Assembly (NCBI GenBank): GCA_030248225.1
Contig: JASANE010026521.1
Coordinates: forward strand, 1-64,000
Origin: Trileptium ribeirensis
Taxonomy: Eukaryota > Nematoda > Enoplea > Enoplida > Thoracostomopsidae
Length of the DNA stretch: 64,000 bases
Reading direction: 5' to 3'
The notes beneath the pieces are model-generated. The model was not told where the DNA came from, did not search any database, and saw nothing but the letters and a program-made list of their open reading frames with translations. The translations under genes were made by a program, and so were the position numbers. Of the stretch, positions 29,986-41,779 are shown piece after piece (within the stretch, counting starts at the first letter, position 1; each line of letters opens with the position of its first letter).

Positions 29986-31169
29986 AATTCGCCGTGCTGC
30001 TGGTTTCTATAAAACAATTAATTAAAAAGAAATAATTATAGTTTAAATAATAAAAAATATTAAATTTAGCATATTAATATGGCGGTTTCTATAATTAGAA
30101 ATAACTTAGCATTATAATCATCATGGAACGATTTACTGATTGAAAACATGGCAATCCATATAAACTATGCGTATGGTTCCAAATGACTGGAGAAGTATTA
30201 GTGTTATAGGTCGAGACAGGTTCCAGTTGACCAAATCCAACTGACGGTGGTAACCTTTCAAAATCCGACTGGTTTTTGCTTGCTTGCACAGATTTTTACA
30301 CAGAAAAGTAACTATGTCAAGTCATGCGAATATATAGCACGATATACTGCGCTGAGACGGTTGGGTTTCCAGATTTTTGCTTTGAAATATTGGATAGCCA
30401 TATCAAACGAAGCAGAAAACTAATAAACTCACAATAACGGATAAATACTTCAAAGTTGCACCATAAAACGAAAGTGTTCTTTCCAAAGATGCAGACTATA
30501 AAAACAGCAATATTTGGTTGATTATGGTTTGCAAATGTATATTTTACCACTTATTTAGGAACCAGAAGGCTCAAGCATACTTTTTTGTCTAATTGGTATT
30601 ACCCAGGGTTTTTAGGTCAAAAATGGTTTTTTAAAAATGGCCAAATTTCTAAATAACCACAAAAATAACAAGTATTGGATATTAACATAGCAATGCAAAA
30701 TACGAAAAACAAATTTTAACCAGACTTTAGAGTACCAATCCTCATTGTGTAGCTATATATCGTAAATTCATAAATTAATGTCTATTTCTGCAGACTAAAA
30801 TCCTAAATTTTTGCAAATACCTGTAAAGGCACTGTTAAGCCATTGTCAATATTAACCAAAAATCTTTAAATTTGATCAACACTTCTTATGAATGACCAAG
30901 ATTTTGACTATTCAAATTTTCAAAAATAAAACTGTATGGTAAACGCAACGGTAATTACCGCGGGCCAATCACCCAATCGGCATAATCAGTGGCCAGAACC
31001 ACAGCAATGCCAATGTTTTATCAAAAGACCATCTCAACTGTTAAATCAAAACTTCTGGTTTTACGACGGGATGAGCAAGGGAGTTTTTTTCTACAATCTT
31101 TCCAGCTCGAAAATTGTCAATATTAAACCTCTTAAAACCGAAGCTAGTGTGTGTATAGGGCATGTTTGA
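29986..31169. other. Intergenic
   Basis: AT-rich, no gene or clear repeat recognised. Short ORFs of 60-77 codons look random. Confidence 0.4.
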
Positions 31170-31247
31170 CAAATTCAAGCGCGTGCCGTGGATGGAACCC
31201 CGATAGCATACGCGAGAACGGTGTAGGCAAACCACTGAGCTATCTGG
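31170..31247 (-). repeat. tRNA-derived SINE head
   Basis: On the minus strand TAGCTCAGTGGTTTG is a good pol III A box (31230-31243) and GGGTTCCATCC a B box (31190-31201), about 30 bp apart. The sequence between does not fold as a clean cloverleaf and no acceptor stem is seen, so it is a SINE promoter head or a decayed tRNA rather than a working tRNA gene. Inferred from motif spacing only. Confidence 0.5.
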
Positions 31248-33056
31248 TTGATATTGCTGGATCGTTAATGAAAATTACAAAGGGAACGAACAACGCACGC
31301 GCGTGCGGACATACGCAACAGGACACGCTTTAGTTTACATAAAGCGTTGCAATATGCCCTAATGAAAATCAGCAGTTGTGCATAAAATGATTAAATATAC
31401 AGCGGCAATTTTGGCGGCTTTCGACTCAGAGCAACCAAACATTTCAGAAAATGTGCATTTCGGCCTTATGACGAATTTTTCGGTTCTTGGTTCGTTTCCA
31501 AAAAATGTTTAATTTTGTATATTATTAGCCAGCAACGAGCTGAGTTGGCTGATGTGAAAATCAGCTGAATCGATTCACAAATTTACGAGTATAGGGGAAA
31601 TTTTTGGGTGTTAAAGATAACCCCAAAAATGGAAAATTTGTATAAAATATATCCGAATAATTATCTTCTGAAAAACCTCGTCAACAAAAGCCAAATGGTA
31701 ACTTAAATTTGCATTGTATCCTTAATATTGACGTTTTATAGTCGGGAGATTCTACGATAGACCTAGAACAATGCCATAGGCGATACAAAATATCGATGAC
31801 CAAAATTGCTACTTGCAGGAAAGGAGAGCAGTGATTTTCAATTGAAGTATATAGCAGAAATTATTGTAAAAACTACAGGCGAAACAAAACAATCTCAATC
31901 GTGAATCTAAATCGATTAGAAGAAACAGTGTACTTAAAACTTTTCATTCGTAATGCGGCGTTTATATTATAAAATGTCAGCCATGTGGAAAATATGTCAT
32001 TGTGTGACCACAACCATACCAAAGTGCATGCTGATCGGAAGGCTATACTATGCAGCCGAAGTACTGATGTCGGAGACGCCGTGTACATTGTACTATGGTG
32101 TCTTCGACACCGTATAAACAGTTGTTTAAAAAAAGGCGTGAAAATTAGCTAAGTAAAATTTTAAAATATTTAAGCTAATTGATTGTACTTTATAAACCGC
32201 GCCGTTTAAGGCTTCGAGTAGGAAGTGCAAAGCTTGCACTGTATAAATTCCCTACGACAGAAAAAACAAGGCATCTTGCCAAAGGACTTTCATCACCGCT
32301 AGCCAGAAGCTTACGGTGTTTATGACACCATACATAAATGCTGATGGTGTCCAAAACGCAATATAAAATTGCTTAAAATACAATGTTGGTGTTTTGTACA
32401 CCAAATCGTTAGCGGTATAACGCAGGCTATACATGGACAAAACTTCTACGTGGTGAGCAACTTATAACCTAAACGCAGCATAAATGCACATATTTTTCAC
32501 AGTGCACATAGCGTAGCTAGTTGATTCCTGGTTCAGTCCGTTGTTTAAGCCAGATTGTCCCAAATAAAAGCCTTGGTTAAAGAAGGAAGGTTTAATCTTG
32601 ATAACTGAGCAATCTGTCCGACATAAGACAGTCTTACACCTATAACATCAACCCCTGACCACTCTAAAACAAAACCACAGCTCAAATTTTATTATGCAAG
32701 TAACAGAAAAAATAACATAAATAGAAAATAACAGTATAAAACTGATCGGGCAAGATGTTCAACGTAATACGCTATCACTATCATAATTACTGAAGCTGAG
32801 AAAATTGGAATGAACATATATACTAACACAAAAAGAATTTTTATAAAAAAACTATTTCATATGACAGAAATACACTAAAACTTCTTTAAAACAAAAAATT
32901 AAATTTTGCACATAACGTAATTTTCATACCAAAAAGGGCTGACAGCGAATAACTGACTTACATTACTAGATTAATCTACCAACTGACAGCTTAACACCAG
33001 TTCATAATACAGTTATAGATCCCACAAAGTTGAGCAATCTGTTCAATTAATAACAG
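31248..33056. other. Intergenic
   Basis: No recognised gene. Several 60-70 codon minus ORFs (31873-32088, 32252-32440) lack features beyond hydrophobic stretches. Confidence 0.4.
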
Positions 33057-33413
33057 CAAGAGTGCATTAGGGAAGAGTATGACACTTCCCTGCACTCATA
33101 TATAAACAAACCCGTGTTTGATGTCACGGGCGTTTTCGGCCTGACCCCCCCCCGTTTGTGGGGGGGGGGGGTAGGTCTAACCCCCCAATTTTTTGGGTGG
33201 TATTATGTGAAGCGATATTTCTATAATTTGAACCGTTTCATTTATTTCATAATTACGACTTCACATAATACCTCCCCAAAAATTGTGGGGGGGAGTCAGG
33301 GCATCTCGATCCCCCCAGAAACTGGGGGGTCAGGCCGAAGACGCCCGTGACATCAAACACGGGTTTATATGTGAGTGCAGGGAAGTGTCATACTCTTCCC
33401 TAATGCACTCTTG
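33057..33413. mobile_element. Foldback element with long inverted repeats and G/C tracts, copy 1
   Basis: The ends CAAGAGTGCATTAGGGAAGA and TCTTCCCTAATGCACTCTTG are exact inverses, and pairing continues for about 100 bp each side (CACGGGCGT...ACGCCCGTG). The flanks carry ATAACAG on both sides, a likely 7-bp target duplication. The centre contains C9 and G12 runs and CCCCCCA/TGGGGGG blocks able to form G-quadruplexes. A diverged copy is at 47482-47811. Confidence 0.8.
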
Positions 33414-34956
33414 ATAACAGTTTTTACGCATGAGGTTGCTCCAAAAGTCCATGCAAAAAGAGACGGTGCCTTAGCTGAGCATTTGGCTGCAGGTTATTTC
33501 CTTACATTTCCTACGGAGCCTTAAAGATTTTGATCAGCATCGTCGTTGTAGATCGGCGGTTAGCAAGCCAAACGACCCGGGTCCGATTAATCGCTCTGGT
33601 AACAAACAGTTTGTTCAACTCTAGCCAATGTAAACTAATTCCTGAAGCAAGAGGTTAGTAATTACAATAATACTATTAGATTTTGAAAAATCCATGTCTC
33701 AGAAGTGACAGTATAAAACAATAATATTCCACTACTTTCCAGCGGTTCCTTTTTTGTTATACGGGTTTTCCGTTTCATGCTTAGTTTTATGTATAACTTC
33801 TAAACTAGCTGCTATGAATAATGCTATAAGAATTGGGTATCTTTACAAACATTAAGGTATTAGCCCTGCTAAATACGGGATCACCAACCCCATCTGAATC
33901 ATATTTACTGCCCGGAAAGGCTGAAAATTATGGCAATTGTGAGCAAAATTCGATAATTTTAATCAAAAATTTGAAAAAATGGAGAACTGAAAGAGAAAAA
34001 GTTAGGAAGAATGGGGAACGTTGTTGGTTACCCACTGGGGGCCTATCTTCCACACTGTCCCACAGTCGTAACCATCTGCCCCATACGCCCATGGATCTCG
34101 GAAAACCATTGACTATTATATATATCAGCCTAAAAATTTCGCGTAAGTGTACTTTAAACGTTCCACAGGTCCAACGCTGTAAAATTATTTTCTGACCGTT
34201 ATAGCTTATGGCTTCGGTTGAAGTATAAATATTTTTAGCAACGTCCGGTGCAATTTCGTCGACTCAACGTTTCTTTAACGTCACAGAAATTCAACTCAAC
34301 GCTACAACAGCTAACTATTTTAATTACACAATCTGCCATACCTTTCGTCGAACACAACATATCGATATTTTGCATTATTAAAATTGTAAAACTTTACACA
34401 TTTAAAGCAATATACAAGAAATAATACACCGGCTGTGCTCACATAACTGCAGTGCTAATAAATAATTTGCTGAAAACAAAAAGATCGATATTATATAAAA
34501 TATACCAAAAGGAAACCTTGCATTACAACACATAATTCTTTACAATTAAAAGCACTACCCCCCTTCCCCGGAAACTCAACTAAACATGCAATATCACGAA
34601 ATTTGGAAAAAAGTAGTATCAACTAACCGCCTTAGGTTCTTTAGTGGAGGCACCAGCTACGCCCAACATTTTCCAGAGGGCTTGGGCATTAGCCGATACT
34701 CAGAACGATAGCTGTGTGTGTAATCAAAACCCCAAACAACCCTCAGGTGGTGCCCTGACAACCGTGGGAGAGGGTAAGCCGGAAAACAAGCATATAATTA
34801 AATAAGCAAAGCACCTAAAATAATAACCAAGTGTTATACTCTTCTACAAAATTTCAATGGCGGCTCTTGGTAAAACTCAATAAAGACTGGTTCCTAAAAC
34901 ATCACAATAGTGACAGTTGTAGCATAACAAAATAAGATAGTCGTTTATAGAAAAAA
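33414..34956. other. Intergenic
   Basis: A 120-codon plus ORF (33833-34195) has no recognised domain. 34640-34800 is a GC-richer patch (CAGGTGGTGCCCTGACAACC) similar in style to 44400-44600, perhaps a retroelement remnant. Otherwise unremarkable. Confidence 0.35.
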
Positions 34957-37900
34957 ATTACTACTACCTACCCTATCTATATGTATTACCACATAAATGC
35001 TCTTCTCAGCACGAATTATTAACAAATCCTGTTGAAACTCAGTGCACAAAATTACTACGGCCTACCCTATCTATATGTATTATCACATAAATGCTCTTCT
35101 CAGCGCCAATTATTAACAAATCCTGTTGAAACTCAGTGCACAAAATTACTACAGCCTACCCTATCTATATATATTACCACATAAACGCTCTTCTCAGCGC
35201 GAATTATTAACAAATCCTGTTGAAACTCGGTGCACAAAATTACTACGGCCTACCCTATCTATATGTATTACCACATAAATGCTCTTCTCAGCATGAATTA
35301 TTAACTAATCCTGTTGAAACTCAGTGCACAAAATTACTACGGCCTACCGTATCTATATGTATTATCACATAAACGCTCTTCTCAGCGCGAAATATTAACA
35401 AATCCTGTTGAAACTTAGTGCACAAAATTACTACAGCCTACCGTATCTATATGTATTACCACATAAATGCTCTCAGCGCGAATTATTAACAAATCCTGTT
35501 GAAACTCAGTGCACAAAATTACTATAGCCTACCCTATCTATATGTATTATCACATAAATGCTCTTCTCAGCGCGAATTATTAACAAATCCTGTTGAAACT
35601 CAGTGCACAAAATTACTACGGCCTACCCTATCTATATGTATTATCACATAAATGCTCTTCTCAGCGCGAATTATTAACAAATCCTGTTGAAACTCAGTGC
35701 ATAAAATTACTACAGCCTACCCTATCTATATGTACTACCACATAAACGCTCTTGTCAGCGCGAATTATTAACAAATCCTGTTGAAACTTAGTGCACAAAA
35801 TTACTACAGCCTACCGTATCTATATGTATTACCACATAAATGCTCTCAGCGCGAATTATTAACAAAGCCTGTTGAAACTCGGTGCACAAAATTACTACGG
35901 CCTACAATATCTATATGTATTACCACATAAATGCTCTTCTCAGCACGAATTATTAACAAATCCTGTTGAAACTCAGTGCACAAAATTACTACGGCCTACC
36001 CTATCTATATGTATTATCACATAAATGCTCTTCTCAGCGCGAATTATTAACAAATCCTGTTGAAACTCAGTGCACAAAATTACTACAGCCTACCCTATCT
36101 ATATGTACTACCACATAAACGCTCTTCTCAGCGCGAATTATTAACAAATCCTGTTGAAACTTAGTGCACAAAATTACTACAGCCTACCGTATCTATATGT
36201 ATTACCACATAAATGCTCTCAGCGCGAATTATTAACAAATCCTGTTGAAACTCAGTGCACAAAATTACTATAGCCTACCCTATCTATATGTATTATCACA
36301 TAAATGCTCTTCTCAGCGCGAATTATTAACAAATCCTGTTGAAACTCAGTGCACAAAATTACTACGGCCTACCCTATCTATATGTATTATCACATAAATG
36401 CTCTTCTCAGCGCGAATTATTAACAAATCCTGTTGAAACTCAGTGCATAAAATTACTACAGCCTACCCTATCTATATGTACTACCACATAAACGCTCTTC
36501 TCAGCGCGAATTATTAACAAATCCTGTTGAAACTTAGTGCACAAAATTACTACAGCCTACCGTATCTATATGTATTACCACATAAATGCTCTCAGCGCGA
36601 ATTATTAACAAAACCTGTTGAAACTCGGTGCACAAAATTACTACGGCCTACAATATCTATATGTATTACCACATAAATGCTCTTCTCAGCACGAATTATT
36701 AACAAATCCTGTTGAAACTCAGTGCACAAAATTACTACGGCCTACCCTATCTATATGTATTATCACATAAATGCTCTTCTCAGCGCGAATTATTAACAAA
36801 TCCTGTTGAAACTCAGTGCACAAAATTACTACAGCCTACCCTATCTATATGTACTACCACATAAACGCTCTTCTCAGCGCGAATTATTAACAAATCCTGT
36901 TGAAACTTAGTGCACAAAATTACTACAGCCTACCGTATCTATATGTATTACCACATAAATGCTCTCAGCGCGAATTATTAACAAATCCTGTTGAAACTCA
37001 GTGCACAAAATTACTATAGCCTACCCTATCTATATGTATTATCACATAAATGCTATTCTCAGCGCGAATTATTAACAAATCCTGTTGAAACTCAGTGCAC
37101 AAAATTACTACGGCCTACCCTATCTATATGTATTATCACATAAATGCTCTTCTCAGCGCGAATTATTAACAAATCCTGTTGAAACTCAGTGCATAAAATT
37201 ACTACAGCCTACCCTATCTATATGTACTACCACATAAACGCTCTTCTCAGCGCGAATTATTAACAAATCCTGTTGAAACTTAGTGCACAAAATTACTACA
37301 GCCTACCGTATCTATATGTATTACCACATAAATGCTCTCAGCGCGAATTATTAACAAAGCCTGTTGAAACTCGGTGCACAAAATTACTACGGCCTACCCT
37401 ATCTATATGTATTACCACATAAATGCTCTTCTCAGCACGAATTATTAACAAATCCTGTTGAAACTCAGTGCACAAAATTACTACGGCCTACCCTATCTAT
37501 ATGTATTATCACATAAATGCTCTTCTCAGCGCGAATTATTAACAAATCCTGTTGAAACTCAGTGCACAAAATTACTACAGCCTACCCTATCTATATGTAC
37601 TACCACATAAACGCTCTTCTCAGCGCGAATTACTAACAAATCCTGTTGAAACTTAGTGCACAAAATTACTACAGCCTACCGTATCTATATGTATTACCAC
37701 ATAAATGCTCTCAGCGCGAATTATTAACAAATCCTGTTGAAACTCAGTGCACAAAATTACTATAGCCTACCCTATCTATATGTATTATCACATAAATGCT
37801 CTTCTCAGCGCGAATTATTAACAAATCCTGTTGAAACTCAGTGCACAAAATTACTACGGCCTACCCTATCTATATGTATTATCACATAAATGCTCTTCTC

Positions 37901-38503
37901 AGCGCGAATTATTAACAAATCCTGTTGAAACTCAGTGCATAAAATTACTACAGCCTACCCTATCTATATGTACTACCACATAAACGCTCTTCTCAGCGCG
38001 AATTATTAACAAATCCTGTTGAAACTTAGTGCACAAAATTACTACAGCCTACCGTATCTATATGTATTACCACATAAATGCTCTCAGCGCGAATTATTAA
38101 CAAAGCCTGTTGAAACTCAGTGCACAAAATTACTACAGCCTACCCTATCGATATGTATTACCACATAAACGCTCTTCTCAGCGCGAATTATTAACAAATC
38201 CTGTTGAAACTTAGTGCACAAAATTACTACAGCCTACTGCATCTATATGTATTACCACATAAATGCTCTCAGCGCGAATTATTAACAAAGCCTGTTGAAA
38301 CTCAGTGCACAAAATTACTACAGCCTACCGTATCTATATGTATTACCACATAAATGCTCTCAGCGCGAATTATTAACAAAGCCTGTTGAAACTCAGTGCA
38401 CAAAATTACTACAGCCTACCCCCTATCTATATGTATTATCACATAAATGCTCTTCTCAGCGAGAATTATTAACAAATCCTGTTGAAACTCAGTGCACAAA
38501 ATT
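34957..38503. repeat. 94-bp satellite array with 746-bp higher-order repeat
   Basis: About 38 monomers of 94 bp (phrases AATTATTAACAAATCCTGTT, GTGCACAAAATTACTAC and CTATCTATATGTATTA) or 91 bp (lacking TTC in GCTCTTCTCAG). The variant ACTATAGCC recurs at 35521, 36267, 37013 and 37759, exactly 746 bp apart, equal to six 94-bp plus two 91-bp monomers. Copies of the 8-mer are nearly identical to each other, while monomers within it differ more, which is the signature of recent higher-order amplification. Not coding. Confidence 0.95.
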
Positions 38504-39012
38504 CGAAAATTACATCGGTGTTCGCACTGAAATCCAACATCACTGGTAGGGTTAAAGAACAAAAAGACCACTACATAATAGCTATTTTAACAAATCTTTA
38601 AACCTATAACCGGGCCATGGGGCAAAATTTTGTAACCCCACCTTTGCACAGCTACAGAACTGCATGTTTCTAATATCTGTACAATAAGTGACGCCTTAAT
38701 ATAGGCACGTTTTTGTTGATTTTTTTGAAGCAAAACAGAACTTCATTTTTTCAATATTTCAATAGCGACAACCTCCAATAGATGAAGAAAAGAATATTTG
38801 AAAAGATCGTTTGAAATTTAATATTGCCTGTTTCGGGTAAGCAAACCCTGTGTCTACAATGAGACTTTCTATAACGCTATGTCAAAATATCAATAAGCAC
38901 CCGACATTAATTATACACGAATTAACCTCAAGAAAAGCTTGATGGAAATTCACTTGAACCCCCAGCATCATACATAGAGCAAACTAATACCTAAAAGTAG
39001 TAAAAGGCACAA
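38504..39012. other. Intergenic
   Basis: AT-rich, nothing recognised. Confidence 0.4.
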
Positions 39013-40178
39013 CTAGAGGGCAGGGAATAACCGGAACCGGAACCAGCAACCGGAACCGTCCATTTAAACCGGAACCGGAACTTGGTCTTCGAAATTTATA
39101 TATAGCTAAACAGCTGAAGGAAGAAATCAAGGTATAGTGGATTTAAAATGCATTAAAAATAACGTTTACATTAAACTTAATGTATTGCTATGATATTATT
39201 GCCTTTCTGAAACTTTAAAGAGACTAGGGAAGCTAATAATGTTTATTTATCGATCAAATATGTCGATTTTTGGACACCCAGACCAAAAAATGCCTTCCAC
39301 TATACACCATTGCGTATACTGCGTCAAATCGAATATGCTTACAAAGCTTGGAGCGTAGAATACACACTTTCGCTCTGTCTCCAGTCGCCTTTCTGAACTA
39401 CACATACGTTTGTTACATGTTCTTCTGTAGAAAACTTGAAATTATTGGTTTATATGATTCTAAGAGAAAATAATAGATAGAAGGTAATTTTCTGATCAGG
39501 TACATTGTTTAGGCTAGCGTTGGACAAACAGTGCCTGTAAGTTAGATGATAATGATGATAACTGTCTAATCATAATGCTATAAATGAGACACACTGTGAT
39601 GCTACTCGCACAGTTTCAATAAATACAGTTCTTTGCCAAGAAAGCAGTTTCTAGCTGCGTTGCAGATAACGTTAGTTTACTTCAATTTAGACTGATTTAC
39701 CAAGTTTACAAGTGCATTGGCGGGTTCTTGAAGCAATTTATGTTAGCCAAGCATACCCTAAGTACTTCGGCGTTAGCCATACTCTGTTACCGAATTGGAC
39801 CAGTTTAATTGAAACGTACCGCACAGACTTCTGGAAGTGTAAAATAGCTGCCACAAGCAACGACCTGGCTCTGATTTGTTAACAAACTCCTGAAGGTTAT
39901 TATGAAAAATTCCTACTGAAATTCTGTGCCCTACTTACGTTTCAAACTGCAAATTGCTTAGTTAGTCTTTTCTTTTGCTTGGTTGTATTGGAACTTGATC
40001 ATTGTATAATATATATTGCATATGTTTGGATCACAGATGAAGCAAAAACGTGGAAAATTTCAAACAAACTTTTTAAACCGGAATTCCGGTTCCCGTATGG
40101 TTTTTGCCCTTTGCCGGAACCGCAACCGGAACACGATTTTCGCCGGAGACGGAATTCCGGTTACTCCCTGCTAGAGGG
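39013..40178. mobile_element. Non-autonomous hAT transposon with 8-bp TSD
   Basis: The element 39021-40170 (1150 bp) starts CAGGGAATAACCGGAACCGG and ends CCGGTTACTCCCTG, with terminal CAGGG as in hAT elements. CTAGAGGG flanks it on both sides (39013-39020, 40171-40178), a perfect 8-bp target duplication as expected of hAT transposases. CCGGAACC motifs are repeated just inside each end, likely transposase-binding sites. No transposase ORF is inside. Confidence 0.9.
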
Positions 40179-41460
40179 CTATATCTCCACTGCCAAATAG
40201 TATAACGGGTTATCCGTCTTTTCTATAAAGCTGTAGATTTGGTACAAAAATTACTCATTTTCCCGAATTTAGGACATTATAGGCTCAACGATAGGTGGGA
40301 ATAAATAATGCCGCCCTGGTATCATGCAAACTGATACAAAAGTGACATGCGATATTTTGACTGCACTTAAATTCATAATCTACAATGTTCGAGGCAAACT
40401 GTTTTACTGGCCTTTCCAAATTTTAATTTGGCTTAAGCCTTGTTCAATACCCGCTGACAAATTTTTTAGCTTCCAGACTTTAACAACATCAACTGTTAAA
40501 ACAAAAATAAGTATTATATTTTAATCTACCCTTTGAAAGTAAAAATCTGATTAAATCAATCACAAATTAATTTTTATATTTCAAAAAGTCTCAATTCAAA
40601 AGGTAGGTGCAGTTCAATTTATGCTCCAAGACAAAAGGCATACCGGATCGTTCCGAACCAAAGAAAGTCTAAAGGTAAGAATTTCTCGGCTCACAGTCCT
40701 GCTTAATCAATGCAGGCCGATATCCCATAAAAACGTAATATTACAGCTCCAGGTAGGGCCATTTCCAACGGGCCAGGCTCTCCCGAGCCGTAACCCTACG
40801 CCTCACCCGGTCCGTTTCCATAGGGGTTTGAAGCAGTACAGGAGTCTGTTGAATGTCCGATTCGAAAATTAAAGGATCAAATATGCAATGCATTTTATGG
40901 CTAGAGATCTAATTTGGCTGGTGTTTGCAATATCCAATCAAAACTACCCTATCGTTTCAAAAACTAAACTGAATACGAAAAATGTCTATGATAGTTTGGA
41001 TATAGCAGCGGACACTTAAGTACTGAAACGAAGTATTTTAGGCATTGTGCGACATTTTTTTTCGAATATGGGACATGTTTTGTATAGCTTAAACATATTT
41101 TGTGGGAATATACTAATTTTAGTACACAGTGCTATAACCTTGAGTTGGTTTATTTCGACGCTCGCTTCACGTTCATTCTTCTATCTTTATATCGCAGGTA
41201 TCCTTTATATCGAGCGAATCGACAATCGAGCATAAATGGAGCCGGCTGGGCCAAAATTTTAGAGTTCCGGGCCTGGTCGGACCGAAATGTTGCAGCTCCT
41301 GCACGGCCAGCCCGACCTCGATTTTTACGGGCAACATTTCGGCCCGTTCTTACCTCTACAGAGGACCCAAATTCATCCACCCCTTTTATCTAAAGTTATC
41401 TTCCACACTTATCATTGCTAAGATATATACATTAAAGTACTGAACACAAACATATTTTTA
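40179..41460. other. Intergenic, includes a small foldback at 41276-41348
   Basis: GGACCGAAATGTTGC and GCAACATTTCGGCCC form an inverted pair around a GC-rich loop, probably a tiny MITE. An 83-codon plus ORF (40621-40872) is unrecognised. PORCN 3' UTR sequence may extend into the right part. Confidence 0.4.
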
Positions 41461-41779
41461 AACAATTAATAATCGGTGTTCGCTATCAAAATACAACATC
41501 CAAAGAACATTAAATATAACAATCATTAGCAGATAAAATCTTGCTGCCATAAAATGGCTGAAAGTAGACGATGCTAAAATAAGTCAATAAAAGTTGTAGA
41601 AACAGTCTCAAATACATCAAAACAATTAATAATCGGTGTTCGCTATCAAAATACAACATCCAAAGAACATTAAATATAACAATCATTAGCAGATAAAATA
41701 CTTGCTGCCATAAAATGGCTGAAAGTAGACGATGCTAAAATAAGTCAATAAAAGCTGTAGAAACAGTCTCAAATACATT
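41461..41779. repeat. Tandem duplication of about 160 bp at the 3' end of the Porcupine gene
   Basis: Two adjacent near-identical copies (about 41461-41619 and 41622-41779) share ATAATCGGTGTTCGCTATCA and AGTAGACGATGCTAAAATAA. The right copy runs into the last codons of the Porcupine ORF, so the duplicated unit is its proximal 3' UTR. Confidence 0.85.

Noticed and set aside
31170..31247. Functional tRNA gene
   Set aside because: A and B boxes are present but anticodon and acceptor stems do not form; recorded as a SINE head instead.
34957..38503. CRISPR array
   Set aside because: Repeats are directly contiguous with no unique spacers, and the genome is eukaryotic.
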